Source: Macrophomina tecta (lineage: Eukaryota; Ascomycota; Dothideomycetes; Botryosphaeriales; Botryosphaeriaceae). From it: a DNA stretch of 64,000 nucleotides. The DNA is taken from assembly GCA_024180945.1 (NCBI GenBank), contig JAKSGN010000033.1, forward strand, positions 2,046,001-2,110,000, written 5' to 3'. Positions 13,460 to 26,796 of the stretch are shown here, one piece after another. The notes beneath the pieces were generated by a model. The model ran no database searches, was not told the origin of the DNA, and saw only the letters and a list, made by a program, of their open reading frames with translations. Made by a program: the position numbers and the translations under genes. Each line of letters begins with the position of its first letter. Within the stretch, counting starts at the first letter, position 1.

Positions 13460-15669
13460 GGTCAGTGATTGGAGATGTGCTGGGGCTCGCAAGAACGACC
13501 AAATGGGGCAAAACCGGAGGAAGAGGCACCCCACGAAGGAGCATGCCTCAGCCGCCGTGGCGCGAGGTATATAAGTGAGAGGTGTCGCGCGTGGTCAGGG
13601 GAACAGCGGGCCCGCCGAACCAAAGCTTGCTGCCTAAGGAAGCGTCGCGCGCGCAGCTATTCTCGCAGATGGGGGGGCGATTCTGGGGGGTGGTGCCGAG
13701 AATAGGCCAGCGACTCAGGCGCGAGAGCGAGGAGAGACGACACCGACGATGCCGAAATGAGCAGCGGTCGAGAGGCTAGGCGGACAGAGGGGCTTGGGCG
13801 TCTCGAGCGTGGAGGTCATGGTGGATTGTTTCGGGGCAGGAAAATCCGGATCCTGGCAGGAGATCAGCATGGCCGGCTGGCGGTGCGGCAGCGGAGGCAA
13901 ACGAGCGGATGCACCGAGGCCCGCGCCCCGGCAGGCAGCGATGCAGAGGCAGCGATGCGGAGGAGGCTCGCAAGCGTGGCCGCTTTGGGCGCCAGCGAGC
14001 AGGCGTCGGCCACTCGGGCCTGGCGGATGGCCGGCTGCCGCTGACTCAGCGTCCGGCCGCTGCCGGCGAGAAGCGCCGCACGCCTCTATTTTTCGCACTA
14101 CAAGATGCCGTCGTATCTCGTCCGGGCCGCCAACGTCACCATCGACTGATCCAGGTGCCCGACACGTTCGCCAACTGCTGCAGATCTCGAATCTCCGGCT
14201 GCCCAGAGGCTGCCGCACGCGGACTTCCCGACCTCCCCGCGGTAGGCTGTGCAACCCGAAGCGAGCGATCATCCGTCATCCGCTGCGGCCCATCGTTGGC
14301 CCGCTGGCGCAGCGGTATCAGATGCGCCATCGCCTCGCCAGAGAAAATCGCTTACGGCCGACTTGCTGCTCGCGGGTTCTGGCGCTCCAACGACAAATCC
14401 ACCGGCCAGCCCTACTCTAGCACGGCCGAGAATCCCCCGCCCGGCTCCAGCACGCGCGACCACATGGCTACATCAACCGACGGCTCCGCTGCCAGATTCC
14501 ACGCTTGCATCTGGCGGTCCTGGCTCCGCCCAATGGCTGCTGCTCGACCCCTGAGTGACAGGTGCGGATGCCGGGTCTGGAGATCCGAAAGCTTGGTTTC
14601 CCGCTACGCCGCACAATATCCCTGAGAGTGGCTGTGCCGGGTAATGAGATTGTGCTTTGATGGTGGTCGAGAGAAAAAAAAAAAACAAGGTACTGCATGG
14701 GACGAAACAGCGGCTGGTCGGAAGACAGCACAACGGCCGACCTTGCGCAACTCTAGGCGGAAACGCCAAGATACGACGGGGAGTAGTGCTGCGCTCAAGC
14801 ATAAGCTCTGCACCACCATCAACTACAGCTCTTCGCCCTTCTTAGTCGAGTGCTGCAAGACGTGGCCGGTCGGACCGACCCCCACCCAAAGTCAATCGAT
14901 TTAGACAGTACACTAATGGCATCGCGACAAGAGGGTCTCGTATTCTCACGCGCTACCTCCGTCTCAAACAATAGACTCGGGACCATCTCCATGTGAGTAG
15001 TCCCTATCTGGACTCTAGCAGGGTGGAGGGAGCCATATGAACGGGCGTTGTAGATGTTAGCGCATCCGCAGAGAGACTGTTAGCGTAGGCACCATGGCGA
15101 ACTCCTGCAAACGCGTGCCCAAGCTACTGGTAAGCCGAGGCTGTGTTTGATATGTGGATGCGACCCAATTCGTGAGGATAAACGACAAAATCATACGACT
15201 TCAAGAGCTGAGCTACTGATGGCGCCGGTATGCATGCCAGCCTCGGCACTGCACCTGTCGGAAAGCGCTCAATCTCGCTGCAATTCGAACCCTTTGGCTG
15301 CGGTGACGTGCACGGTGAAATCCGCAGACGTGGTTGAGGAAGTGCACTGCTAGCGAGCATCCAAGTTGCACGTCGCGAGCGAGGTCGGCTGCGGACCCGC
15401 TCCTCAGCGACGCGGGCGAGCTGAGAGCGGGTGGTCTTAGACGCAGACGCCGAGATGAGGCGACAGCCCGGCAGGAACGGTGAGAAGGTGATGTTGGGGT
15501 GCGGGAGGGGCACGACGCTCTAAGGGCAGCCATTTCAAAGCTGATTTGTTCTGGGCGCGTGTGATTGGCTGGTGGGCGAGGGCAGCGCGCGCCAAGACTG
15601 CAGTCGAGGACGTCAAGCGAGCAGATGGAGGCGTTGCTCTGAAGCTCGACATCCACCTCCCCACCAACC
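13460..15669. other. Intergenic region upstream of the Zn2Cys6 gene and nuo24
   Basis: About 2.2 kb hold the divergent promoters of the Zn2Cys6 factor (-) and the complex I subunit (+). The left part is GC-rich and full of short open frames in every frame, without known domains. I do not see an RNA gene here. Confidence 0.5.
15564..15568 (-). promoter_or_regulatory. CCAAT box upstream of nuo24
   Basis: The sequence TGATTGGCT (inverted CCAAT) lies about 102 bp upstream of the nuo24 start codon. This is the usual place for the site of the HAP complex, which controls respiratory genes in fungi. Its function is inferred from position only. Confidence 0.5.
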
Positions 15670-16696
15670 ATGGCCTCCAAGCTGACTCCGTTCGCCTTGC
15701 GATCGAGCCTCCGCGCCGTCCGGAGGGCTCGCCAGCCCCAATGGCGCGCCTTCACCACCACCCCGCGCGCCCGCAGCGAGACTCTCGCCGTTGTACGTAT
15801 CCTGCTCCCGCTGCCCGCCGCACGCCTACCTGCCGCCGCCCTCGCCAATGCCATCGCGCTGACCCTTGGCAGCACAGAGACACGCCCGAGAACAACCCGT
15901 CGATACCCTTCAAGTTCAGCGAGCAGAATGAGAAGCTCATCCAGGAGATCCTCGCCCGATACCCCAGCCAGTACAAGAAGGCCGCCGTCATGCCGCTGCT
16001 CGACCTGGGCCAGCGCCAGCACGGCTTCACCAGCATCAGCGTCATGAACGAGGTTGCCCGCATTCTCGAGATGCCCCCCATGCGTGTTTACGAGGTCGCC
16101 ACCTTCTACACCATGTACAACCGCGATCCCGTCGGCCGCTTCCACGTCCAGTGCTGCACCACGGTATGTCCGGGAACAACGAAGCAGGGTGAATCGGATG
16201 GCTGACGGATCTCTGGCAGACTCCCTGCATGCTCCGCGACAGCGACGGCATCATGAAGGCCATCGAGGAGGAGCTCGGCGTGACCCAGGGCCACACCACC
16301 AAGGACGGCCTGTTCACCTTCACCGAGGTCGAGTGCCTTGGTGCCTGCGCCAACGCTCCCATGGTCCAGATCAACGACGACTACTACGAGGACCTGACCC
16401 CGGAGACGACCAAGTCGCTGCTCAAAGCTCTGCGCGAGGCCGCCAAGGCCACGGGCGCCGACGGCGGCGACGGTGGCCTGGCCACCCAATCCATCCACAT
16501 CACCGGCGCCGAGGACAGCCGTGTGCAGACCGGCAGCGCTGCCCAGGGCCGCACCTATACCGCCAATGGTGTCAAGATCCCTGCTCCCGGTCCGCTGAGC
16601 GGAAGGGACACGTGCGAGCCCGCGAAGGGCTTGACTTCGTTGACGAGCGAGCCGTGGAGCACCGAGGTTTTCAGGAAGGATGGTGTGCTCGACTAA
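15670..16696 (+). CDS. nuo24: NADH:ubiquinone oxidoreductase 24 kDa subunit (complex I)
   Basis: This subunit carries the N1a [2Fe-2S] cluster in the NADH-oxidising arm of mitochondrial complex I. Three exons (15670-15792, 15873-16163, 16220-16696) give 296 residues. The presequence ([20 protein letters not shown]) is basic and ends near a TTTPRARSE region. Family marks are [46 protein letters not shown] and the four cluster cysteines, in VQCCTTTPCML (split by intron 2) and [17 protein letters not shown]. The C-terminal tail beyond the conserved domain is Gly/Ala-rich and ends [12 protein letters not shown]. The protein is slightly longer than the usual 250-270 residues because of the tail. 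Confidence 0.96.
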
Positions 16697-19600
16697 AGAA
16701 GAGATGCTGTGTACATTTTGTGTAGGTATTAAAGATTTCAAGTTCAACGCACCCGTGATGCGACTATCAACGCTTGTACGGACCAGGAAGTGACATTGAT
16801 GAAAATCGGTGTGCTGCGACAATCGAGGTCGAAGTGGCCTTGTTTTCTGTTGGAGAATGTGGGAGCAGATATCTAAGATCAGCCAGTCTATACTCTGAGC
16901 AACATCTCATTCGTCGTACGCGGATCGAGTGGAAGGATGAAGTTCCCAAGTCTTGTTACCTCCCGGAGACGGACGGGCTTGGGGATGCCGAGGAGAAGCT
17001 CTGTGTTGCAGTCCTCGCACAAGTGGACTGGAGAATTGGCGTAGGTGATCCATATAACTCAGTCAGCGCACGTCTTTTACGGCGGTTGTATGCACACAAT
17101 GTGATACCCCACGGTAGCCAGGGAAAGCCCCGAAGCCCCAAAGGGCGTGTGCGGCTGCTAATCCGATACAGGGCTGTCTCAGTTGCCTCACAATTATCTC
17201 ATTCCTCTCACTGTTGCATATTCAGACAATGCGGAGGAAATAGAATATTTCTCTTCGATGCTGATCGCGATTGTAATTCCTTCTCATAGAAACGCATCTG
17301 GGGAGTTATCCTTGTCACAAGGCTGGCGGTATACGGTCATGATCATCGTCCTGGCAGTCCGCGATGCATACTCTTAACGGGCCTGTGCCTGGGACTCTGA
17401 TTTTGATCTCGTCTCTGCTTCGTTCTATTTCCTCGGGGACGGAAGTCTTGCTCCAATGGTTCCCCTGTTTTTTCTTTTCCGACATCACTTCTTACATTGG
17501 AAAAAGAGGTCAGTGCCATGTCGCGACTGGGCGGACTTTTGCCAACCCACATGAGGGCCACAGAAAACGCTCCTGAAGGGAAAACTGCTTCATTTCTGCA
17601 TGAGCCAACCGTAGCGTACACGACGATGGAATTGCCTTCGCGCGGCCTTAAAGCTTGGAAAGCCGAGGAAGCAATCCTTTGCCATCCACTGTGCAAGATA
17701 AGCCATCAGCAGACTGCCACCGACTCCACTTCGCGCTGATCTTGGATACGAGCTCTCGCCTCGCGGATCGGAATCCTTCGCGACTCGTTATCGACGTTGG
17801 ATCGCGCCAAATCCGCCCCCAGCCAGCCATTTCTATTTTCGGACGTCGACTTCATGGGATCGACGGAAGGAATTTCACCGCATGTGAGTGCGGTGAAGTG
17901 CGAATACGACATCGGTAACTGCCTTCTGTCACGCCATGGCGTCCGTAAACAGCCATGAGTTGGGGAGAGCTCCGAGTGTACTCACAGAGGACGACCAGAC
18001 AGGGTGTCCGTCTGTTTGGCTGTTGGTCTTTCATGAACGGTCTGGCTCACTTGGTAACTGAAATGCACATTTTGCATTGTATTCACCCATGCGAGCTCAT
18101 TCATGAACTGCAAGCATTATTGGGACACAACCCACGCTGTATGCGCAGACGACCCCCATCGCGTAGCACACCATGTCAACGTGCGGTACTACTTGGCTCG
18201 AAACACGACACAAAGACCCCTATCGCGAGATGAACGAGATTAAAGGCAACTGAGTCGTGTGTACATGGAACGCGCTTGCGTCTGGAGGGAGGATGGTGAA
18301 CATTATTCCACATATATCGAGCGACGTCCTTCGTGAAGGGCAGAAATATAACCATCCCCCACATCTACTTCGATGCCCTGACCACAACCTCTCCGCCAAC
18401 GCGCTTTCAAGAAATGCCATGCCAAGTCTCTGCGGTGCTGTCCCCGCCACATGCCCTTCAAACCGAAGGGCGCCGTGATTCGTAATCGGGCCTCTGTTCG
18501 TTGACCTGGCCGGTCAAAGCTCCACGCTGCATTGCCGGCACCCCGTCGCGACGCCCTCTGCGCCGACAACGTTCTGATCTTGCGCCAATGGCCCGGAGCA
18601 CGGCAACCGTCTCTTGTAGCCGCGCCCCCCCTCTCTTGGGTAGAGTCGCCGTCACTGATGCTGCTGTAGCCGGACGCTTGCAAGCGGGGCGGCGCGACTC
18701 GCTCTCAACGTTGTCTTCCGGGATCCGCCAAGAGGCCCGCTCAATGCCATCTCCGTCCGGTGTCTTGGTGGCATGCGTCACGGTGGTAGTAGCTGCAGTT
18801 GCAGCAGCATCAATACGATAAGTCTATTTGCAGCGGCGAATCGCCCCCTCGCTGTGATACTCCACAGCAGCACAGCAGTAGATGACCGCCTCCAACTCCC
18901 GCTACGACGGAAATGCGGCAGATGCGGTGTTGGGCAAGGAGAAGAGGAGGTAAGTGCCAGTGCCGGGTTTTCGGGTCATATCCGCGCTGAGGCTTGTGGA
19001 TGAGATCGATGCCGGTGGAAAAGCTGAACAGTACAGGGCAGATGATTGAAGTAAGGGGAGGGGGAGGTGTATTGAACTTTGATAATAGGAACGAAGCGGG
19101 AGAGCGGGCGCCGGATGCTTTTGGTGATGGGTGAGATTAGCCTGAGAGATCAAAGCTGCATCGGGGCGCTGATAAAATTGGAGAAGGCTCTGCTTGAGCT
19201 CCTACTGTTCTGTAAAGAGGGTGTTTTACAGAAATCGGGGTGGAAAGTGGCGCGGGATTCGGTTCTCTCGGCTTCTCAAATCATGATTCAGAATGCACTA
19301 CCTCGTCGGGTGCTGATTCGGTATGACAGTGCCAAAGAGAATAGCAACCTGAAGCCACTCAACCTCATCTGCAGGTATCTCTCGGGCGTTTGTCCCCTCT
19401 CACCCAGCACGATAGCATACTATCCGGCACCACCGCTTAACCCATCCACAACAACCTCCCGCTCGCTTCCCACAACTTCAACCACCATTTAGTGAAGTGC
19501 GCAGACACTTCACTTCCGAGCCTAACCGAGCCAAAAAAAAAAACTACCGCTCAAATACGTCCAAGACGTCATCTAACATCGCGCTCCACCATATGGTGTT

Positions 19601-22600
19601 GGGCCGCTCGTCACCAGTCGCAGCATTTGCCTGCCTGCACGCCTTTCTCAGACGCTGCGGAGGTCCTGCTCGGCGCAGTTATCGTGCGTTACATCGTCGT
19701 CGCGACATGTGGCCGGCGATCGGGCCGTGGCGCTGACGAGGCACGGGCGGCGCCTATCAGTCGTTCGAACTGGCGCAGGAGGCAGATGATGGGGCGGAGA
19801 GGGGAGGCGGTATTGGGGGGAAGGTAGAGGCAGTGGGTGGTTGGGTCGAGGTTGCGAGATGTTAGCGAGCGTAGTAGTGCGTAATATTCGCCGGCAACAG
19901 GACTGTCAGCCTTGGGATACGTAGCAGCGAGTTCAGAGGAGTGGGTCTGTACGAGGCGCGAAGTTCCTGCACGTCTGGGTGGGACTTGTTCCGGACTCTT
20001 GTCAGCCTCGCGAGGCCTGATTAAATCCACCTGCATCTGCTGAGCCGCAAACGCTGAATTGTCTTCTCAAATATTTAGATTGATATAGAAGAGAATTGCA
20101 GATTCGAGTGAGTGGGGACAGTGACTAGTCGTTTTCGGTGCAAAGAGGATCGCTGAACGACAGAGCGGCAGATGTTTGGCCATCAAATATTGGGACCCGT
20201 TCAGTCTCCGCGTAACATTTATTACTTCCCTCCTCCGTCTTCCTCCTTCGCAACAAATAAATAGTGGAGTAGTACACAGTACAGTGGTGGCGCGTGTAGA
20301 AGTGAAATATCTGCGATGGGGATGTAGGAGGTCTACTAGTACAGTACTGCCCTCTTCTGCAGTCAATCAATCCTACAATCTTATCTAGATGCTCTACAGG
20401 TTATCCTCTTATGCCTCTGGCTTTGCGTGTTCTCGAGACCTGGTGAACCCTTCCAGCTTGCACTTCAACGCTTGGCACAACCGGGCATTTTGAACAGGAT
20501 CATGACCCAACGCAGTTCCTTCAGTCAACGGTACTCGAGGGCATGGCCATGACACCCTCGTTACTCGCCGCCGATCCCTCGTAAGAGTCATGATCAACGA
20601 CTATACCAAGGTTTCCCTGCCACAAGTGGGCCCTCGCCTTGGCAGCCGATGGCAAGCTCAAAGCCCGCGCGAAGTCTCATCGGCCATTTTCGGGAGTTGA
20701 GGAAATATCCTTTCGATGGCGCAACTACCCTAACCCGAGAACCAGGAAGAGGACAGGTACTGATCTGCTCCAGCCAACCGTCGACACGCAACCCATGATC
20801 AGCAAAAAACTATTCCCCGCTTCGCTCTTTGGGGAAACCCTATTCGAAGATGCAATTGTATCAACTTCAAACACGCCAGAAGGCAAAAAGGAAAAGGTAC
20901 AAGAAAAGAACCGCCAAGGGCGAAAGGCGAAATCTTATCCCGGTAAGGCCAAAGTACGGAGGGTCGTGCGTTTGAGCGTATTTTATTTCTTATTTCTTTT
21001 TTTTTTTTTTAAAAAAAAAAAGATGAGACGAACCTTCGTCAATAAGCGACAAACTATGCAAGTCTAAAAGTCTAAGAGATGGACTCGAGGCTGAAGGTTT
21101 GGGAAAGCTTGATAGTGGCGAAACCGAGATTTTGGCGGGGTTTTAAGGTTATTTGAAGGTTGTTCGGACGTCGACTACATGTGGAACGTGTATGCGTGCG
21201 TGTGGGGCCTGCGGATGCTGAAGCGACGTGGCATCTCTGAGTCGCGCAAATGCCCATATGATAGATGAGGTCTGTGGTGATTATATACTATGCTCAATGG
21301 TTGATTGTGGATTGACTGCGCGGATGTGCGTCTGCGTAGGACGTGAACAGCACAGCTGTCAAAGGGCGGACCGTGCAGGACGTTGTTGCAGAGCCTCTCC
21401 GATAGCGTGGAAGTAGAGAGGGCTGGATGAAAAACCATAGCGTATATTTCGTATGCCCGTAAATGTCAAGTGAGGAATGAGTGCGGTGGAGATTCGACCA
21501 ATCGTCGAAACAAGAGGGAAATCAAAAGGCAAGCCTCTAGGGGGCAATTGGATAACCGAACAGCAGGGTGATGTCGCCGCTTAGATTTTTGCGCCAGGCT
21601 AAGGCGCAAGTTCTGAGAAGTCCAACCAGATGGCATTGTGATACAAGCCGGAAGTGGATTGCAAGGCTTCGCATCCGGACAAGCACTTCAGGAGTCCGTC
21701 TTAGCTAGGCTCGAATTGACGGATCTGCCTGGGGCTGCAAGGGCGCTGCCGCACACCAGTGCCGGACATGGTCATCAACTCGGTAGGCAGTGTGACGCGG
21801 ACTGTGGATGTCAGGAGAAAGAGCTTGTTGATCCAGGTCCCACTACCCTCTGGGGTGGATGCACAGGGCCATTGAACGCTCTATCTGCGCACGTCGTCGG
21901 AGCTCGGGGTGAGGGAGGAGCGGCAAACGCTGGCGGCATTCCAAGGGGCAGAGCAGTCTGACATTCTCGGAGAGGTCTGCATGAGGCGCAACGGCGTGGG
22001 TGGAACAGACCATGTCGACAATAGTTTCCTCTCGCTGAGCCCGAAACACCGCCAAGCTATCCCATAATTGCAGATCATACATGGCCCGCGGGCCCACACG
22101 GTTCATCGTCTATTCAGATCGTCTCGAGTCGCACACGCGCTCCCTATTTGCGCCTTACACGCCGCCTATTCCCGCCAATTTCCGCGGTTTTCCCACCAAC
22201 AACGGGTGTTGCAGATGGCTGGGCTGAACTGCCGAGCCTGGTTCTTATCGACGGAGGAGGGAGATCAAACGACAGCCAAGCCTTCTTGCCGATGGACGAT
22301 GCAGACAGCTTCTCGACGCGGACGATCTTACGTAGCCATGCAACGCGTACCGGGTACGTAAGCTAAGCACACGCCTGCCGGACGTTGCAGTCGCGGGCGC
22401 TCGCACGCTCGCGTGTGCTGTGGAGGCACAACAATGCTCAGCTTCTCCAACCGCCGGCCGCTTCGGGTGCCGTGAGCAGGTCAGCCCTACCCGGGCGTGG
22501 ATGTCGACGAGTGGCTTGCCCGGTCCGCGCCTCGGGCGGAAATGCGCCGGCGGCGGCCGGGAAGAAGGTGGCCTCTCCGCCCAAGACAGCGGCAGCGCGA

Positions 22601-23180
22601 AGGGCTTCCTTCGCGCTGAGCGCTGCCATGATGGGGCCGGAAGAGAAAGGGAATACTCATCAAGAAGCTTTCCCACTTGCCGCGGCAGGCAGCGCAGCCA
22701 ATCACCGCGGCCAGATCTCCGCTGCTGTAATGCGAGCGAACCTCGGCCCAGCTCACTCCACCTTTTCCTCCACAGTAGCTGACTATCTGGGGCACAGCGA
22801 GCCAAGCTGCCGAACCGGGCGCGACCTTTGACTCGACGACCACCATCACCACTCTCCTCTTGACCGCCTCTCGTCCGCATCTTTCTCGCTCGTCTGCTGC
22901 TCCCCGTGATTCTCCGTTCCCGCTCGCGCTCCTCGTATCCACCGCTCCTCTCTCTCTCTCTCTCTCTCCCCCCCCCACACGTCCGTCTGTCGCACGACAC
23001 CGATCCAAACACGCCCCGGCCCCTCCCCAAACCGCATCTCCGAGTCCGCACGCACACCCGCGACAAGTTCGCATACACCGAACAGAACACGACCCCTTCG
23101 CTCGCGTTCGCCCGAGGCAGAAGCGGAAAGCGCACGAAACACCGGCCTGGCCCACAGACCTCGGCCGACGCAGCGAAACA
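16697..23180. other. Large gene-free region between nuo24 and cytochrome b5
   Basis: About 6.5 kb show no gene I can support. The longest open frame (16774-17289, +) lacks domain likeness and probably reflects chance. Short poly-A and poly-T tracts occur near 14675, 19532 and 21000-21020. A CT-rich leader (about 22945-22978) precedes the cytochrome b5 start. GC content is near that of the genic parts, so this is not RIP-like DNA. Non-coding RNAs or rapidly evolving small genes cannot be excluded. Confidence 0.4.
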
Positions 23181-23764
23181 ATGTCGGAGCAGCTTACGAC
23201 CAAGGACGTGGCGGCGCACAACACGGTCGAGAGCGGGCTGTACATCATCATCGACGGGTCCGTCTACTCGCTGGCGTCCTTCGTCGACGAGCACCCGGGC
23301 GGCGCCAAGATCCTCAAGCGCGTCGGCGGCAAGGATGCGAGCAAGCAGTTTTGGAAGGTGCGTTGCACATGACAACTCCCTCTGTCTCCTCTCACATGGC
23401 GACACGCACGTCTGTAGAACGGGGTTTGGGCGACGGAGAGAGGGGCGAGGGATCGAACGAGAGGCCACACTTGCGTGCACCCGCGTATTTTTTTTTTTTT
23501 TTTTTGCGCGCCTTCGTGCGAGGTGCTGCATGCCGGTAGCCGAAAGCGGGATGCATGTGGCCGCAGCTGCGGCCTCGCAAAATAAGCACCGATGTATCTA
23601 GTTTCAGGAACGGCTGCGGGGGCAGGAGGGCGCTGACATGTGAGATTTCTCGTCGGATTGTTCAACACTGCTAACGCCACCCGCAGTACCACAACGAGGG
23701 CGTGCTGAAGAAGTACGCGCCTAAGCTCAAGGTTGGCGAGGTCAAGGAGGAGGCGAAGCTATGA
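23181..23764 (+). CDS. Minimal cytochrome b5-like heme-binding protein
   Basis: Two exons (23181-23357, 23687-23764) give only 84 residues, essentially one bare cytochrome b5 domain. The first axial histidine is in DEHPGGAKIL. The second is most likely the His in KYHNEG, 23 residues later, at a spacing like that of classical b5 proteins. The protein ends KVGEVKEEAKL, without the C-terminal membrane anchor of microsomal b5, so it should be soluble. The intron is 329 bp, far longer than its neighbours, and contains a poly-T run (23489-23505). It splits the domain one residue before the second heme ligand, so an unspliced transcript would end after VRCT without that ligand. The electron partner is unknown. 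Confidence 0.88.
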
Positions 23765-25197
23765 GTTCCTACCCCGTCTCATCTCATCGCCATCCCTGGA
23801 ATTCGCCGCGGAGGAAAGGGGTGGGCAGGAAGGGGGCGGGGGAGGGATGAGGGCAATAGACGTACATATTTCCCTTTCATAACGAGAACAGAGAGACGAG
23901 ATGAAGAAATATAAGACCTCCTGTGGAACAATCGAAGAAGAATCCCCGAAACACACAGACTCCATGTTCGTACCTAAGCGATATACGCACTGCATATGGC
24001 TGTTAGTCTGGTTCCCAATAACCATAAGCCCGAATCTAAAGACTTTTTTTTTTTTTTTTTTTTCCAACTTCCGCTTCATCTCCCTGCCCATGAATCACCG
24101 ATCACACGAAGTGAGACCGACGTCATTAGGTTCTCCGAAGGACACGACTACCTACCGCCCACCCACCCACAACCAACCAACCAACCACCGCGGCCGATCG
24201 ATAAGGTTAAAAAGAGGAGAGAGAGAGAGAGAGTACTAGTAGCCCTAAGCAGAAAAAGTCCGCAAACAACCCCGGATCGGCATTCGCTCGTTCAACAAAC
24301 CAAGATGCACACGACTCGTTTTGAGTTCCGAGCCTACCGGTATCGATACCCCCCCCCCTCCCCCCAGCCCTTTTCACAATCTGCTCTGGCGACCCTCGGC
24401 AAACTGGACTGCAAGGCAGTCAGCAGTCAGCCGTCAGCAGTCCAGTGCGATCGGCCGATCTGTCCGTCTCCCCAATCCAAAACACACGGGACGTCATCAC
24501 GAAGCAAAATGGCACCTTGGCTCTCTTTGTGAATTTTTATTCGCTATTTTTTTTTTTGTTTCTTCTTTCCCATTGGTAGCTAAAGAGTGCTGTACTTTCG
24601 TGAAACCTACTCGTCATCGTCTTCGGAGGAGACGGTAAGGTTCCGGCATACCTAGTTGAGGAAGGAATAATGCTACAAATTGTACCGCTTTGTGGAAAAG
24701 CAATTCCTCTTATGAGCAGACATTTTCGCATACTGAAAAAAAAAAAAAAGGTAGTCACGATCAACTTCCCCCAGCCCACGCGCGTTGAGAAGGAAAACAG
24801 AAAGCAGTTTAATCCCATGACGAGCTCCACCAAACTAACGCCATCCTCGTGCTGCATCGAGGCACGAGTTTTGGAAAATCAAGAACGCCAGTCCGGATGC
24901 AACCATTTGTCCCGAGACATGCTGTTAACGAGAGAGGAAAATAAAAAGGAAAGCGCAATGTAATGGTGAACAAAGGAAACAGAATGAACGCCGCTCCCTG
25001 TTTGGAAACCGCCCCGCTTTGAAGACGCCGAAAATCCCAATTTGCATCGAATCCTTTTTTTTTCCCCCACAATAAAGCGTGAACCCCAAAGGCAGATTGA
25101 GTGCGAATCTGGCCGATCCACACGAAAGTGTAGCCGGATTCGCGTCCGCAAAGTGCCACAAGATGAAACCCAACAGAAACATCCGAGTCCTCAAGGA
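23765..25197. other. Intergenic region between convergent genes
   Basis: This 1.4 kb stretch is the 3' flank of the cytochrome b5 gene (+) and of the WOPR gene (-). It contains several poly-T or poly-A tracts (about 24045-24063, 24547-24557, 24738-24750, 25056-25063), a GAGA repeat (24214-24232) and a poly-C near 24350-24363. No gene is seen. Confidence 0.5.
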
Positions 25198-26701
25198 TCA
25201 TCTGACCATGAAAGCCTTGTCGAGACTTCTTAATGCTTTAGAGTCTTCGCCGTATCCGGAGTTCCGCTCCTTGACGTGTTGCAGTGCGCTGTTGGGGCTG
25301 CGACTGCCATGGCGGCTAGTCGCGCTTGCGTCACTCTTATTCTCGTTCGAGTCAGCCGTGCCATTGACGAGCGCGTGGATGCTTGGGAAAGTCTTGGCTT
25401 GGGGCGGTGCAGTGCCATTTGTCTCGGAAGCGGCAGGTTGAGGCTGCGCTTCCGCAGATTTCGGTCTTTGCATCTCCGCCTGCATATTCGTGGCGGGTTG
25501 CTGGGCGGCCGTGGCGCCGTTAGTGGGTGGGGCGGATGAAGTGTTGACAGGTGGAAGCTCGGGACCTGATGTGGTAGGGGCTGGCAACGCCGGGCGCGAT
25601 TGCGGAGGCTCAATTTGAGCGTATGGGTGAGGAGGGAGGCCGGGAGTAGCTGCAGGAGGGCCGTTGTGAGCGGCTTGCTGGACGCGCGGAGAAACATTGG
25701 GAGGATGATGAGGAGCGGGAGCAAGATGAGGCTGTGCGTAGGGGTGACCGTTCGCCATCGGAGGTGGCGGAGGCAGCCCCGGAGGAGGCCTGTCAAACAC
25801 CGTTCCAGCCGGATAAGCTGGATGGGGGTAGTGGTAGTACGGATGAGGAGAATGCGCAATGTAGCCGGCCGGAGGAGCGTGATAGGGCGAGTATGGCGGC
25901 GTTCCTTGGGGTGTTGGCGGCCAAGTGCCGTGCGGAAGTTGAATGGCGTAAGGTGGAAGTGGAGCGCCTGCTCTCGCGTATGGGGAACCGACATGCGGAG
26001 CAGTTGTGTATGGCGAGCCAGGCATTGGCCCTCTGGTGACCGCAGGGACGTTGGACTGCTCGTTTACTGACGACTCGGGGTACATGCCCTTCTGGGGACG
26101 GATGTGACGAAGGCCTGAGCATCATTAGCCAGAGCTCAGGTGTGGGTGCGAGGCTGAAGCAGTGCGGTGAGGCCGCGGGGAAGCTGCTCAGCCTTCATGT
26201 GCGTGTGTGCTTACTTGGATCTTGTGAGGGCTGCATGAGGACCTGGGCGGTGGGGCTGGATCGCGCGTAGTAGCTGATCAGATGAAGGTGCTGGCCTTGC
26301 GAGGTGGTGATGCTGAAAGACTGCTTCATCAAGCCGTCGGGCTTATACCGATATCCGTCGGGGCCATCTTCATCTGACCCGTCCTTGGAACCGCTGTCGG
26401 ACTTGTTGCTCGACTTCTTTGCGGGGAAGCCGTTTCCACCACGCTTGCCCTCCATCTCACGGTAGGTCAAGAAGCTCCCCGAGACTCTGCTTGCGCTCCA
26501 CGACTTGCCGTCGGTCCACCTGCGCATGCCGGCTTCCCTCTCGTCCCAGACGAAGACCGAGCCGGACTTGATCTGCTGGCGCTCCTTCTCGGACAGGCGG
26601 CGCTGCACGCGGGGCAGCAGGCCTGTGCGACAGGCCTCGAAGAGGATGATGGCATCGTTGGGGGTGCGCACGTGGCCGTGGTATGTCTCCATGGCGGACA
26701 T
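25198..26701 (-). CDS. WOPR-family transcriptional regulator (WOR1/RYP1/SGE1 type)
   Basis: WOPR proteins bind DNA through two conserved globular parts and act as master switches of morphology and virulence-related programmes in fungi (WOR1 in Candida, RYP1 in Histoplasma, SGE1 in Fusarium). Two exons (26701-26215, 26114-25198) give 467 residues. The N-terminal WOPR part reads YHGHVRTPNDAIILFEACR, RVQRRLSEKERQ, SGSVFVWDEREAGMRRWTDG and SGSFLTYREMEGK, and WOPRb follows (LMKQSFSITTSQGQHLHLIS). The sequence is nearer the WOR1/RYP1 branch than the Gti1/Pac2 branch. The start was placed at MSAMETYHGH because the longer frame begins at TTG. The C-terminal 270 residues are rich in Pro, Tyr, His and Gln (for example HPYYHYPHPAYPAG), as is common in this family. 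Confidence 0.94.
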
Positions 26702-26787
26702 GTAGCGCGGGGGAAGCGCTTGCGACGGGGCCAAAAGGGTGTAAAAGAGGGAGGGAGGGCGAGGGAGGGCGCCGGGATACAAAGGAT

Positions 26788-26796
26788 ATAAAGTTT
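26788..26796. promoter_or_regulatory. Possible WOPR binding site
   Basis: The sequence ATAAAGTTT differs at one position from the TTAAAGTTT-type core described for WOR1. It lies 87 bp upstream of the WOPR start codon, where autoregulation would be expected. A single short match in a 6 kb region is weak evidence. Confidence 0.25.

Noticed and set aside
15270..15350. tRNA-like B box (GGTTCGAATTG, minus strand)
   Set aside because: No pairing T stem, no acceptor stem of the right spacing and no convincing A box could be built around it.
16774..17289. 171-residue plus-strand open frame after nuo24
   Set aside because: No recognisable domain and ordinary chance length for this GC content; cannot be supported without transcripts.
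22245..23531. 428-residue minus-strand open frame
   Set aside because: It overlaps the cytochrome b5 exon and its leader on the other strand and is Arg/Ser-rich low complexity.
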